The notes: a model not told the origin generated them from the sequence alone. A stretch of 64,000 bases of DNA from Herpetosiphon aurantiacus DSM 785 (GCA_000018565.1 CP000875.1:4727199-4791198); one strand, 5' to 3'; numbered from the stretch's first letter, positions 1 to 8,926 are shown. A program made the numbers and translations.

Positions 1-675
1 GCCCAGCCGACTAAATGTATCGGTCGCGCTGTAGGTTGCCACAATAAATGCCAAAATCAGCACTGTGGCTACTGGCCCGATGCGTTGCGCTAATTTCAAC
101 GAACGCTCGCGCAGCTCGTCGGTGGTTTTCAAATTGAGAAATAAGGCTCCATGCAGCAAAAACATGCTCAGCGTGGTCAAGCCCACCAGCAAGGCATACG
201 GATTCAGCAAATCAAAGAAATTGCCCACAAATTGCTTATCGGCATCAATTGGCACGCCGCGCAACAAATTGCCCAAGGCCACGCCCCAGAGCAAGGCCGG
301 CACAGCGCTGCCGAAGAAAATCACCCAATCCCAGGTTGTGCGCCAACGTGGGTCGGCGACTTTGCTACGATATTCAAAGGCCACCGCCCGTACAATCAAG
401 GCACAGAGCATCAAAAACAAGGCCAAATAGAAACCACTAAACAAGGTGGCATACCATTCAGGAAAGGCCGCGAAAATCGCCCCACCTGCGGTCAGCACCC
501 AAACCTCGTTGCCATCCCAAAATGGCCCAATTGTGTTGATAACCACGCGGCGCTCTTGATCGTCGCGGCCAAGCCATGGCAAGAGCATGCCCACGCCATA
601 ATCGAAGCCTTCGAGGATGAAAAAGCCAATAAACAGCACCGCTACCAGCACAAACCAGATACTATTCAGATCCAT
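1..675 (-). CDS. cydB: Cytochrome bd ubiquinol oxidase subunit II (3' end cut by window)
   Basis: Membrane subunit that pairs with CydA in the cytochrome bd quinol oxidase, which reduces oxygen to water in the cytoplasmic membrane. I translated it from the ATG at 673-675; 225 codons are visible and the C-terminus lies outside the window. The N-terminus carries the family signature EGFDYGVG (about residues 22-29) followed by GPFWDGNEVW (about 50-59), and several hydrophobic segments follow. It begins 19 bases after the cydA stop on the same strand, the usual cydAB order. Family assignment is firm; only the length is unknown. Confidence 0.95.
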   Translation of the reverse strand, partial: MDLNSIWFVLVAVLFIGFFILEGFDYGVGMLLPWLGRDDQERRVVINTIGPFWDGNEVWVLTAGGAIFAAFPEWYATLFSGFYLALFLMLCALIVRAVAFEYRSKVADPRWRTTWDWVIFFGSAVPALLWGVALGNLLRGVPIDADKQFVGNFFDLLNPYALLVGLTTLSMFLLHGALFLNLKTTDELRERSLKLAQRIGPVATVLILAFIVATYSATDTFSRLG

Positions 676-694
676 GGCAGACCATCCTTTCAGC

Positions 695-2071
695 TTAGAG
701 CGCTAAATCAGCTTCGACCGTCGCAGGGCTAGCATCGGGAATATGATTGGCTTCGCGCACGATCAAAAAGACCATCACGCCAATCAAGACCAGATAGATC
801 AAACTAAACCCAATTAACGAGGTCAGCACGCTGCCGCCAGAAACTGCCGTCGAAACCCCATCGCTGGTGCGCAGCAAGCCATAGACGATCCATGGTTGGC
901 GGCCCATTTCGGTGAAAATCCAGCCGCTGGCGTTGGCGATATAGGGCAAACTAAGCGCCAAAGTCATGAACCACAAATACCAATTAGGGAAGTTCAAGCG
1001 CTTGCGCAACACGAAAAACAGGCCAATGATCGCCAAACCAAACATCGCCATGCCTGAGCCAACCATAATCCGAAACATCCAGTAGGTCATAAAGACATCG
1101 GGGGTGTAATTGCCCGGGCCGTAGGTTTGTTCAAATTCAGCTTGGAGATCTTTGATGCCTTTGACTTCGCCATCAAAGCGGTTGTAGGCCAAAAAGCTCA
1201 GCAAACCTGGAACTTTGACCACGAAGCGATCGCGTTGTTCGGGCACATCGGCCACCGTAAACAACGACATCGGCGCGGGATCAGCGGTTTCCCACAATGC
1301 TTCGGCGGCGGCCATTTTCATTGGTTGCACTTTGATCATGTATTGAGCTTGATTATGCCCGACCACCATCACCAAAATTGTTGAAACCAAGGCATAGCCC
1401 AAGGCCAATTTGAATGAGCGCTGAAAAATCAGGCGATCGGCAGGCTTGGGTTGTTTGCGCAATTGCCATGCGCTAATGCCCAAAACGAAAAATGCCGCCG
1501 TGACCATGGCTGCGGTGACGGTATGCGGCCATTGCACCCACACGTGGCCGTTGGTCAGCAAGGCCCAAAAATCAGCCATTTCGGCACGCCCATTGCGTAA
1601 CACATAGCCAACTGGCTGGTGCATAAACGAATTGGCGATCAAAATCCACAAACTGGAGAGCATCGTGGCAATCGCTACCAGCCAAATCGAAGCCAAGTGA
1701 GCGAGCTTGGGTATGCGATCCCAGCCGAAGATCCAAATTCCTAAGAAGGTCGATTCAATAAAGAAGGCCATCAAGGCTTCAATTGCTAACGGAGCGCCGA
1801 AAATATCGCCGACAAAGCGCGAATATTCCGACCAGTTCATGCCAAACTGAAACTCTTGGACAATCCCGGTGGCCACGCCAATCGCAAAATTGATCAAAAA
1901 CAGATGGCCCCAAAATTTGGTCATACGTTTATAGGTGATATCGCCAGTGCGATAGTAGATGGTTTGTAGCAAAGCCACAAAAAACGAAAGCCCGATTGTT
2001 AGCGGTACAAACAAAAAGTGATAAACCGTTGTAACGGCAAATTGCCAACGAGCAAGAATCAATGCATCCAT
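695..2071 (-). CDS. cydA: Cytochrome bd ubiquinol oxidase subunit I
   Basis: Haem-carrying subunit of cytochrome bd oxidase; it oxidises quinol at the outer membrane face. The 458-residue protein has the expected ligands by comparison with E. coli CydA: His18 (haem b595 ligand), His183 and Met336 (haem b558), the Glu98/Glu106 pair in the proton path, and the GRQPW motif at 390-394. The length is below the 522 residues of E. coli, consistent with the short Q-loop class. The ATG at 2071 has AAGGAG eight bases upstream. It heads a cydAB operon. The enzyme suggests growth at low oxygen or resistance to respiratory inhibitors. Confidence 0.97.
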   Translation of the reverse strand: MDALILARWQFAVTTVYHFLFVPLTIGLSFFVALLQTIYYRTGDITYKRMTKFWGHLFLINFAIGVATGIVQEFQFGMNWSEYSRFVGDIFGAPLAIEALMAFFIESTFLGIWIFGWDRIPKLAHLASIWLVAIATMLSSLWILIANSFMHQPVGYVLRNGRAEMADFWALLTNGHVWVQWPHTVTAAMVTAAFFVLGISAWQLRKQPKPADRLIFQRSFKLALGYALVSTILVMVVGHNQAQYMIKVQPMKMAAAEALWETADPAPMSLFTVADVPEQRDRFVVKVPGLLSFLAYNRFDGEVKGIKDLQAEFEQTYGPGNYTPDVFMTYWMFRIMVGSGMAMFGLAIIGLFFVLRKRLNFPNWYLWFMTLALSLPYIANASGWIFTEMGRQPWIVYGLLRTSDGVSTAVSGGSVLTSLIGFSLIYLVLIGVMVFLIVREANHIPDASPATVEADLAL

Positions 2072-2425
2072 ACGACGTACTCCTTGAGCATGGATTTTAG
2101 GAATGTCTGCCGCAGATGCTTGCTGGCTAGGTGGTCGTAGTCAACATGCACTCGTTAAATGGTATCCAATTGCGGAGCTGGCATGGTGGCTAAATCGGCA
2201 TAATAGCGTGAAGATCCCGCTACCTTAGTGTTAATTTCGTTAAGCAGGTGGTCAGGCGGCCAACGATACTTAACGCATCAAAGCCAAAAATAGGAGCATT
2301 GGTGCTTGCTAAATTTCCCTAATAGTACGATTATGTGTAGAATAGAACCCGCCCCCAAGCTGTGGGTTGACCAGAGAACTGAAGGTTTCGCCCAATCACC
2401 AACGATTTTGCCTGTGGGGGTTGCC
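2072..2425. other. Intergenic region between divergent cydA and M28-like gene
   Basis: This 354-base gap must hold the cydA promoter (minus strand) and the promoter of the plus-strand gene. I see the cydA ribosome site near 2079-2086 but no convincing FNR-type or Rex-type operator and no repeat element. An open reading frame extends upstream of the chosen start at 2426 as far as 2306, but it lacks a ribosome site. Confidence 0.5.
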
Positions 2426-3628
2426 ATGGCAACTCAGAAAAAATTGCTCGCTTCACGGCCTCAGATAGCCTTAGTTAAAATGAGCGAACAATCTGTGCAA
2501 CAACGAATAACCGGCGCTTTAGCCGATGAAATAGGTGCGCGTCCGGCAACCTCGACCGCCGAGGCTCGTGCCGCCGCCGTGATCGCCGCTCAGATGCGTC
2601 AAGTTGGCCTCGAAGTTGGCGTGCAAACTTTCTCCGCCGCTGCTGCGCCAACCGCAGGCTTGGGCTTATTGGCAGCGATCGGCTTGTTGGCGCTCGGCTT
2701 AGGCTGGTGGTTTCCCTATCCTTCAGTCGCCTTGATTGCGCTATTATTGCTGTTGGCAGGCCGCGAATTGCATGGCCCGCCCGTTTTGGCTGGCTTGTTG
2801 CGCCAACGCCCAAGCCAAAATGTGATTGGCACACGGGCGGCAACCCGTATTCCTCGTGCTCGCATCGTTTTATTATGTCACCTTGATTCGCCGCGCATGC
2901 TCTCGCCACGCCGTGCCAGTTGGCTGCGGGTTTGGTTACTAACGATTCCATTTGGATTTAGTTTGAGCCTGATTGCGCTTGGGGTAGCGATTTTTCTACC
3001 TGCTTGGCATAGTGTGCTGTTAATTCCAGCATTCTTTTTGTTGCTCAGTTTGCTGGTGGTGATTCGGCGTGAGTGGAAGGCCGATTGGACGGTTGGCGCG
3101 GTCGATGCTGCTGCCGTTGGCACGGCAATCGCGTTGGCAGCCGATTGGCCGCAACGTGAAGATGTAGAACTATGGGTCGTGGCGCTGGGCGCAGGGGCCG
3201 CCGCTGGTTCGGGTATTCAAGCCTTATTGAATACCTATCCCTTCCCCAAAGCCGAAACGTGGTTTGTTAACCTGCCGTGGCTGGGCCGTGGCAACCTCAC
3301 AATTGTGGCTGGAGAAGGATTGTGGCGCGAACGAAAGCCCGATCCTCAACTTACCAAAATGTTCCACGAACTACAATCCGCCAGCGCCCCACTGATTCGC
3401 TCGGCCTATCGGGGCGAACGCTTGGATAGCGCTCGGCTTTTGGCTATGGGCTATCACGCGGTCAGCGTGGTTGGCTTGAAATCCGATGGCACGGCAGCGG
3501 GCTTCCGTCAACCAGACGATGAAACCCGCTTACTTTCCGTGCCACAGATGGAATTGGCCTTACGGGTGTTGCGGCGGGTGCTCGACCGCTTTGCTCGCAG
3601 TCATAGCAACGAGCCGCAATTACCCTAA
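2426..3628 (+). CDS. Membrane protein with a degenerate M28 (aminopeptidase-like) domain
   Basis: About 400 residues starting at ATG 2426, which has GGGGG five bases upstream; ATG 2306 and 2480 are alternatives. The fold resembles M28 zinc peptidases: a QNVIGTR strand is followed by VLLCHLDSPR (His152, Asp154), which fits the first metal-ligand segment. The chain is interrupted by hydrophobic helices at roughly 75-110 and 165-215. The later M28 landmarks are altered: the usual Asn-Asp-Asn-Ala region reads GAVDAAAVG, the catalytic Glu-Glu region reads ALGAGAAAGSG, and the last His region reads FRQPDDE. I infer a non-catalytic relative or a strongly diverged enzyme. The 3' end overlaps the convergent PepSY gene by four bases. 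Confidence 0.6.
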   Translation: MATQKKLLASRPQIALVKMSEQSVQQRITGALADEIGARPATSTAEARAAAVIAAQMRQVGLEVGVQTFSAAAAPTAGLGLLAAIGLLALGLGWWFPYPSVALIALLLLLAGRELHGPPVLAGLLRQRPSQNVIGTRAATRIPRARIVLLCHLDSPRMLSPRRASWLRVWLLTIPFGFSLSLIALGVAIFLPAWHSVLLIPAFFLLLSLLVVIRREWKADWTVGAVDAAAVGTAIALAADWPQREDVELWVVALGAGAAAGSGIQALLNTYPFPKAETWFVNLPWLGRGNLTIVAGEGLWRERKPDPQLTKMFHELQSASAPLIRSAYRGERLDSARLLAMGYHAVSVVGLKSDGTAAGFRQPDDETRLLSVPQMELALRVLRRVLDRFARSHSNEPQLP

Positions 3629-5079
3629 GCAAGGCGTTGCTTGAGGCTTGGCGCAAACCGAAACACCGTCAGGTCCAACACCAGCATAAACAACAACGAA
3701 GCGCCAACCAAGGGGAAGGCCAAGCTCGCCAGCACCACCATCAGCAACACAGGCTTCCAGTGGGGGAAGTTGGCTGGCAAATTGGGCGCACCCAAGCGGC
3801 CCTCAGGGCGGCGTTTCCACCACAACACCACGCCCGAAACCGATAGCAACAGCACCGTCATGGCCCCAAACAAGGCTAAAAGTTGGTTAGCCAGCCCGAA
3901 ATATTTACCTTCGTGCAGCGAAATACCCATGCTAACAGCTTTGGGAACCATGGCATAATCACGCCAGCGAATGTCGGCCAAAATCGCTCCGCTATATTGA
4001 TCAACGTGAATTGTGGCTTCATCAGCAGGATCATTCGCCACCGCAGCGATGGTGTACACGCCTTTTTCTCCATCAGGTGGCGTAACCGTAAAGCTGGCAA
4101 TCACGCCACGGGCTTTGGCGACTTCAATCACCGAATCAAGCGTGACGGGCGTTGCGGCTTGTGGGCCTTCGGTAGCGCTGCTTGGCACCGGCGCACTCGC
4201 TCCATCACCACGATGCTCAGCATGATCAGGGTCAGATTGAGGCAATGGCGCTTGTTCAACTGCCCACGGCACAACTTTGTCGGTTGTGGTGTTGAGGCTG
4301 CCAGTCAATACTGTAGATTCAGGAATATTGCTCCAAAGTTGATTGGGGTAACCGCTCCAAACATTAGCAAATTTATCACCCCAATAGCCAGTCCACGGCA
4401 AGCCCGAAATCAGCAAAAACAGCACAATCAACGAGGCATACATGCCAGGCACGGCATGCAAATCGCGCCAGAAAATCCGTTTGTTTTTGCTGCGCAAGCG
4501 TGGCAGCCACGTGCCCCAGATGCCACTTTTCGAGCGTGGCCACCAGAGATACAACCCCGAAAGAGTCAGCAAAATCGCCCAGCAAGCGGCTAATTCAATA
4601 ATCCGATCGCCCGTTGTGCCAATCAGCAACTCGCCGTGTAATTTCAAGGCAATCGTTTGTAAATTCCAATCTTCATCGCGCTCGCCGAGCACTTGATTGG
4701 TATAGGGATTGACGAAAACCGTCAGATTACGGCCATCGCTGGTGCTCATACTAATTTCAGTGCTACGATCGTGGGCATCGCTTGGGCGAATTTTGCCAAC
4801 GCTGGCAGCGGGATAAGCAGCTTGGGCAGCGGCCAATTGGCTAGTGTAGCTTTGCGCCGAGCCACTGGTGTGTTGGACATGCATCAAATCGCCGTACATC
4901 AAACGGTCAAGTTGGGGCTTGAATAGATAAATGCTGCCAGTTACGGCTAGGACAATCATCAGCGGCACAACAAACAAACCGGCATAGAAATGCCAACGCC
5001 AGATTGCGCGATAGAAAACAGATTGTGAACGGCGTTCGTCGGTGATTGCTCCGTCGTTGGTGGTTGTGGTAGTCGTCAT
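3625..5079 (-). CDS. PepSY-associated transmembrane protein
   Basis: A 484-residue membrane protein of the PepSY_TM family (PiuB-like), often linked to iron or copper handling or to reduction of metal-siderophores at the membrane. Visible features: a first membrane helix at about 31-54 after a WRWHFYAG segment, a periplasmic PepSY-like stretch, LKLHGELLIG before a second helix pair at 160-180, then RDLHAVPG before a helix at about 208-230, and two or three C-terminal helices ending in hydrophobic residues. Histidines next to the helices may bind haem or metal. It is last in a minus-strand group with a thioredoxin-like protein and a cytochrome c, which supports an extracytoplasmic redox or metal role. 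The substrate is not shown. Confidence 0.8.
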   Translation of the reverse strand: MTTTTTTNDGAITDERRSQSVFYRAIWRWHFYAGLFVVPLMIVLAVTGSIYLFKPQLDRLMYGDLMHVQHTSGSAQSYTSQLAAAQAAYPAASVGKIRPSDAHDRSTEISMSTSDGRNLTVFVNPYTNQVLGERDEDWNLQTIALKLHGELLIGTTGDRIIELAACWAILLTLSGLYLWWPRSKSGIWGTWLPRLRSKNKRIFWRDLHAVPGMYASLIVLFLLISGLPWTGYWGDKFANVWSGYPNQLWSNIPESTVLTGSLNTTTDKVVPWAVEQAPLPQSDPDHAEHRGDGASAPVPSSATEGPQAATPVTLDSVIEVAKARGVIASFTVTPPDGEKGVYTIAAVANDPADEATIHVDQYSGAILADIRWRDYAMVPKAVSMGISLHEGKYFGLANQLLALFGAMTVLLLSVSGVVLWWKRRPEGRLGAPNLPANFPHWKPVLLMVVLASLAFPLVGASLLFMLVLDLTVFRFAPSLKQRLA

Positions 5080-5143
5080 TCAAAAAACCTCGTTGTGGTG
5101 CTGGTTGGAGCCACAGGCAGCTAACCACCTGTGGCGATCGACA

Positions 5144-5920
5144 TTAATACTGTTGGTGCAGACTGCCACCTGGATCACGCCGTTGTGGGGTTGCAGGCTC
5201 TGGTAACCATTGTTGAATTGCCGTGACGAGATCGTCGATTGGGTTGCTGCGCCAAACCACCGCATGCCCATTGACATAGGCAGTAGGTGCGCCAGCTAAG
5301 CCATTGGCAACTTGCCAACGACTAAACGCTACGATTTCACGGCCAAAATCGGGGCGTTGAAAACAAGCCTCAAACGCTTGGCGATCGAGGGTGGTTGCTT
5401 GCAGCACTTGAATTTGGGCTTGCTGACGCGGATTGGGGGCGGTCAGCCACGTCGCATCACGCATCAACGCATCGTAGGCTGGCCAAAATTGACCTTGGCT
5501 GCCAGCACACACGCTCATCACCGTGACATCGACCGACCAAGGCGAAACCTCGGGCATCGCCATCATATGAATACGCAAGTAGACATCGCCTGAATCGATA
5601 AATTGGCTGAGAAAGCCCTTCGATTCCATGGCCAAATGCAGGTCACGGCAATGGCTACAAGTTAAATCGGTATACAAATCGAGCACAATTGGTGCGGTTG
5701 GCTTGCCAAGGCTCCAATCGGTGGTCGATTCCCGGGTAAATTGAGGGATTGGCGCTGCGGCAACCGCAGTTGGTTGGCTCGTTGGCAGCGTTGTTGGTGC
5801 AGTTTGCTCGGGCATTTGCCAAACACTCAGACCCAACACCAGCAAACTAATCGCGATGCTAGCCAAACCACCAACTAAAAAACGGCGTTGGCTAGGCACG
5901 ATGACACGGCTTGTAAGCAT
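5144..5920 (-). CDS. DsbA-like thioredoxin-fold protein, membrane-anchored
   Basis: A 258-residue secreted thiol-disulfide protein. An uncleaved signal anchor sits at about 16-34, followed by a Thr/Pro/Ala-rich linker to about 60. The thioredoxin domain has the redox motif CSHC at 88-91 (in DLTCSHCRDLH) and a cis-proline segment GAPTAYVNG late in the chain, as in DsbA and the DSBA-like/thioredoxin_4 family. It probably oxidises or reduces cysteines of exported proteins such as the cytochrome c encoded ten bases upstream. Same strand and tight spacing suggest one transcript with the cytochrome and perhaps the PepSY gene. Direction of the redox reaction cannot be read from sequence. Confidence 0.85.
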   Translation of the reverse strand: MLTSRVIVPSQRRFLVGGLASIAISLLVLGLSVWQMPEQTAPTTLPTSQPTAVAAAPIPQFTRESTTDWSLGKPTAPIVLDLYTDLTCSHCRDLHLAMESKGFLSQFIDSGDVYLRIHMMAMPEVSPWSVDVTVMSVCAGSQGQFWPAYDALMRDATWLTAPNPRQQAQIQVLQATTLDRQAFEACFQRPDFGREIVAFSRWQVANGLAGAPTAYVNGHAVVWRSNPIDDLVTAIQQWLPEPATPQRRDPGGSLHQQY

Positions 5921-5930
5921 GGTGTCCGCC

Positions 5931-6398
5931 TTACTTCAAGCTTAATAAATAGGCCACCACATCATCGACCTGTTGTGGAGTTAAAGCATCGCCATAGCCT
6001 GCAAACATCAAGCCTTGGGCAAAACCATCGACCACAAAACCGTTGGGGTCAACAATTGAGCTATGCAAATATTGGCTAGCATCCTGACCCGCCACCCGAG
6101 TAGCGGCGCGATCGGCAATTCCAGCCAAGTTTGGGCCTACGGTTTGCGGCTTGCCAGCCTCGACCACATGGCAGCTCAGGCAGGGCGGCCCACCAACAAT
6201 CGCCGTTGTACCATCAAAAATCGCTTTGCCAGCAACAGCATCGCCAGTGCTTGAACCGCCAGTACTAGCCACAGGCGCAGCCGTTGGAACCCCAGTAAAT
6301 ACGCCTACTTCCGAATCTTTCGCTGCCGAACCACAGGCAACCAAACCTAGTAAAGCCAAGCCTACTAAGGCATAGCGCACACGCAAATGAATTGTCAT
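5931..6398 (-). CDS. Lipoprotein c-type cytochrome
   Basis: Mono-haem cytochrome c attached to the outer face of the membrane. From the ATG at 6398 (155 residues) the chain opens with a hydrophobic segment ending in a lipobox LVAC (Cys22). A low-complexity linker leads to the haem motif CLSCH (Cys73, Cys76, His77), and Met121 in GLMFAGYG is the likely sixth ligand. The C-terminal helix LTPQQVDDVVAYLLSL is typical of cytochrome c class I. A longer reading frame to 6443 adds 15 residues that would spoil the signal peptide, so I prefer 6398. It likely passes electrons among surface redox proteins or to an oxidase. Confidence 0.9.
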   Translation of the reverse strand: MTIHLRVRYALVGLALLGLVACGSAAKDSEVGVFTGVPTAAPVASTGGSSTGDAVAGKAIFDGTTAIVGGPPCLSCHVVEAGKPQTVGPNLAGIADRAATRVAGQDASQYLHSSIVDPNGFVVDGFAQGLMFAGYGDALTPQQVDDVVAYLLSLK

Positions 6399-6483
6399 GC
6401 TCGGAACACTCCCAAACTCAAAAACCCTCACCATGCAGCGCACAATGAGATCACAAAACCATTAATTGTGGGTTGAGTTGGGT

Positions 6484-6873
6484 TTAGCGCGGAGGGGGCG
6501 TGGTCAATTGAAGTTGAAACGAATCAAAGGGGCGTTGAATCAGCCAATTCAAACGGCGCAAGCTACGCAAAGCGATGACAGCAATTGGCCAAAAAGCAAC
6601 CATCGCAAACATTGCCACCAAGCTCGTGCCCATACCGGTTTGGGCCAGGCCGCTTGGCGTGCCACTTGGAGTTGAATTGTGCTGAGTTGAGAGTTCGCAG
6701 ACAAACATGCTGGCTTGATGCGCCGCTGGCATCGTTGACATTGGTTGGTGTTGCAGCAGACAGTGAATCACACATCCCAATGGGCACACCAAAGCAAGCT
6801 GGACAATCATTGCCCAACCTAAAAGCGTGCGCCACGATAGCATTATGCGTTTTTTCTGGTACCACCCACGCAT
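6484..6873 (-). CDS. Small membrane protein, function unknown
   Basis: A 129-residue open frame with two hydrophobic segments (about 13-38, containing CPLGCVIHC, and about 82-105) and a histidine/methionine-rich middle stretch (HQPMSTMPAAH). Cysteine, histidine and methionine near membrane helices hint at metal binding, which would suit the neighbouring PepSY, thioredoxin and cytochrome genes, but I do not recognise a family. The start could also be ATG 6843; neither start has a strong ribosome site. An overlapping frame (6563-6865) on the same strand looks like a shadow. Confidence 0.5.
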   Translation of the reverse strand: MRGWYQKKRIMLSWRTLLGWAMIVQLALVCPLGCVIHCLLQHQPMSTMPAAHQASMFVCELSTQHNSTPSGTPSGLAQTGMGTSLVAMFAMVAFWPIAVIALRSLRRLNWLIQRPFDSFQLQLTTPPPR

Positions 6874-6950
6874 ACAGGTTTGCTTCCGCCTGATGTTGCC
6901 GCCGAATTGAGCGCTATCTTAACACAGTTTAAGCCGTTTGCGATCAGGTG

Positions 6951-6980
6951 TTAACTTGATTTCGGAAGTTGAGATATACT
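6951..6980 (+). promoter_or_regulatory. Candidate sigma-70-type promoter
   Basis: TTAACT (6951-6956) and TATACT (6975-6980) are separated by 18 bases, about 80 bases upstream of the methyltransferase start at 7059. This is a sequence match only. Confidence 0.4.
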
Positions 6981-7058
6981 CGCCATTGGGTGTTGCATGG
7001 TGCTGATTCAGGGCTAAACTACATCCAAGTCGTGACTCACCACATCAAGGAGATTGCA

Positions 7059-7487
7059 ATGCGCTCAACAATCTATGTGGTCATCCAGTTCATGTGTTTA
7101 GGCCTATTGGCAATCAGCACGCCGTTGAACACGCTGCCGAACCTTTGGTTGCTTGGGTTTGGGCTAGGAGTAGGCTTGGGCGTTTGGGCCATCATCAGCA
7201 TGCGGATCAAAAATCTCTCGATTATGCCTGAGCCACTTAATAATGCCCAATTAACCGTCAATGGTCCCTACCGCTGGATACGCCACCCAATGTACACTGC
7301 ATTGGTAATCTGTAGCTTGGCGTTGGTCATGCTTGAGCCACAAGTTTGGCGTTGGCTGGTAATAGTGCTCTTAATGATTAATTTGTGGTTCAAAGCGCAT
7401 TACGAAGAGCAATTGCTTAGTCAACGCTTTGCCAATTATGCCAGCTATCAACAACGCAGCAAACGCTTTATTCCGTGGCTGCTTTAG
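7059..7487 (+). CDS. Isoprenylcysteine carboxyl methyltransferase-like membrane protein
   Basis: A 143-residue integral membrane protein of the PEMT/ICMT-type methyltransferase family. Start ATG 7059 is set by AAGGAG at 7047-7052; an in-frame upstream ATG at 6969 lacks a site. Membrane helices lie at about 2-22 and 28-46, and a pair near 77-115. The S-adenosylmethionine-binding signature is present as GPYRWIRHPMY (Arg-His-Pro-x-Tyr) followed by the acidic HYEEQLL segment and a C-terminal YQQRSKRFIPWL. Bacterial members methylate lipids, isoprenoids or small molecules; the substrate here is unknown. The last 20 bases overlap the convergent gene. Confidence 0.8.
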   Translation: MRSTIYVVIQFMCLGLLAISTPLNTLPNLWLLGFGLGVGLGVWAIISMRIKNLSIMPEPLNNAQLTVNGPYRWIRHPMYTALVICSLALVMLEPQVWRWLVIVLLMINLWFKAHYEEQLLSQRFANYASYQQRSKRFIPWLL

Positions 7488-7956
7488 CCAACACAACAAT
7501 CTTAGGATCACGAGGGTGAATCCGTAAGCTCAAATATTGATTTCGCCGAGGAATCTGATTGTTGGGAAAATAACCATACACAGTTGCTTGGCTACGAGGC
7601 TGATCAGGCTGGTTAAGCTCAACAGTCACCCGATATTCACGCTCGCTAATTCCTGTGGCAAAGCCGCGTGATTGTTTGTGTTTCCAGCCAGTGGCGACAC
7701 AATCGATCACCTGCGCTTGAACGAGTAGGCCAATGCGCTCGGTTTCGCGATAGCGTCGTGGTTTGAGTGCCCAGCGTGCAGCCAGGTAAATCCCTAGCCC
7801 AAAGCCTACAACACCAAACACCGTCACGACAATAAACAATGTTGGGTATGTGCGCGGATCAATCAAAAAAATCGAGCCAATATTATAGATCAGATACAAA
7901 ATAATCGAACCAAGCGTTACGATCAGCAAACGTCCAGAAATGTGCGCAGAACTCAT
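7468..7956 (-). CDS. Two-helix membrane protein of unknown function
   Basis: A 162-residue protein with two hydrophobic helices at about 9-32 and 38-63 followed by a soluble beta-rich domain (about 70-160) containing a VQAQVIDCV strand and an RIHPRDPKIV tail. The layout resembles DUF3592-type proteins but I cannot assign it with certainty. ATG 7956 has AAAGGAG upstream. It is transcribed divergently from the MBL-fold gene and overlaps the preceding methyltransferase by 20 bases at the 3' end. Confidence 0.65.
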   Translation of the reverse strand: MSSAHISGRLLIVTLGSIILYLIYNIGSIFLIDPRTYPTLFIVVTVFGVVGFGLGIYLAARWALKPRRYRETERIGLLVQAQVIDCVATGWKHKQSRGFATGISEREYRVTVELNQPDQPRSQATVYGYFPNNQIPRRNQYLSLRIHPRDPKIVVLAKAATE

Positions 7957-7987
7957 CGTAGACTCCTTTGTTAGAGCAGGAATTGTA

Positions 7988-8872
7988 ATGCATGCCCTTG
8001 ATCAACTCCATCGTTTGACCGAACGAATTTTTTGGATGCCCGCCGATAGCCGCACCGATCGCCCGATGTTGGGCTTGGTCGTTGGCGATCACGAATGTTT
8101 GGTGATTGATGCTGGTAACTCACCTGCCCATGTTGACTTGTTGCGTAATGCGATTGAAGCCCAAGCCTTGGCTCAACCAACATGCCTAGCCCTAACCCAT
8201 TGGCATTGGGATCATGTGTTTGGGGCTGCGACCCTGAATCTACCAAGCTACGCCTCACAAGAAACCAATCGCATTTTGCAGGTGTTGGCGACCCTCGATT
8301 GGAGCGACGCAGCGCTTGATCAACGAGTCGCTGATGGTTTAGAAATTGGCTTTTGTCGCGATATGATCAAGGCTGAGTTGGCAGATCGGAGCCAATTGCA
8401 GATTGTGCCAGCAACGACCAGCATCGAACAGCAATTCATGCTTGATTTAGGCAATTGTGTTGCCGAATTAATCGTTGTTGGCGGCGATCATGCCCACGAT
8501 TCAACAATCGTTTATGTACCAAGTCAAGCCGTAGTCTTTTTGGGCGATTGTATTTACGACGACCTCTATCATGGAGCAAGACGCTTAACTACCAGCCAAA
8601 TTTTCCCATTGTTAGAGCGTTTATTAGCGTTGCCTGCTGATTTTTATTGTGCCAGCCATCATGAGCAACCGTTGACGCGGGCTGAATTCGAGGCTGAAGC
8701 CCAGTTATTACGCCACATTGGCACGATCGTCAACCAAATAGGTGCTGATCCTGATACGATTCTGGCTCAAATTAGTCAACAACTAGCCATACCGCTAACC
8801 GAAGATCACCATGACATCATGCAGGCATTTTTGGCCGGTTTGGCGCTCCCCGAGGTTCAATCAATGTATTAA
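7988..8872 (+). CDS. MBL-fold metallo-hydrolase
   Basis: A 294-residue metallo-beta-lactamase-fold hydrolase. The metal motif HWHWDH lies at 71-76, preceded by the conserved VIDAGNS strand at about 39-45. A later GGDHAHDSTIVY segment supplies another ligand His, FLGDCIYDDLY the bridging Asp, and CASHHEQP the last His. Substrates in this superfamily range from thioesters and lactones to nucleic acids, so the reaction stays open. Start ATG 7988 is preferred over 7940 because AGGA lies just upstream. The ankyrin gene follows 54 bases downstream on the same strand. Confidence 0.85.
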   Translation: MHALDQLHRLTERIFWMPADSRTDRPMLGLVVGDHECLVIDAGNSPAHVDLLRNAIEAQALAQPTCLALTHWHWDHVFGAATLNLPSYASQETNRILQVLATLDWSDAALDQRVADGLEIGFCRDMIKAELADRSQLQIVPATTSIEQQFMLDLGNCVAELIVVGGDHAHDSTIVYVPSQAVVFLGDCIYDDLYHGARRLTTSQIFPLLERLLALPADFYCASHHEQPLTRAEFEAEAQLLRHIGTIVNQIGADPDTILAQISQQLAIPLTEDHHDIMQAFLAGLALPEVQSMY

Positions 8873-8926
8873 GCTGTAATCAGCCCAAACTTCATAATCG
8901 AGCAGTTGATTAGGAAAGGAATCGCA

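Noticed and set aside
151-732. A 193-codon plus-strand open frame at the left edge
   Set aside because: It is the antisense shadow of cydB, whose conserved protein is encoded on the minus strand across the same bases.
3883-4593. A 236-codon plus-strand open frame
   Set aside because: It is antisense to the PepSY gene; its translation has no coherent domain and is rich in Arg/His/Asn as expected for a shadow.
6563-6865. A 100-codon minus-strand frame overlapping the small membrane protein
   Set aside because: It is in a different frame of the same strand; the 129-codon frame has sensible hydrophobic segments, this one does not.
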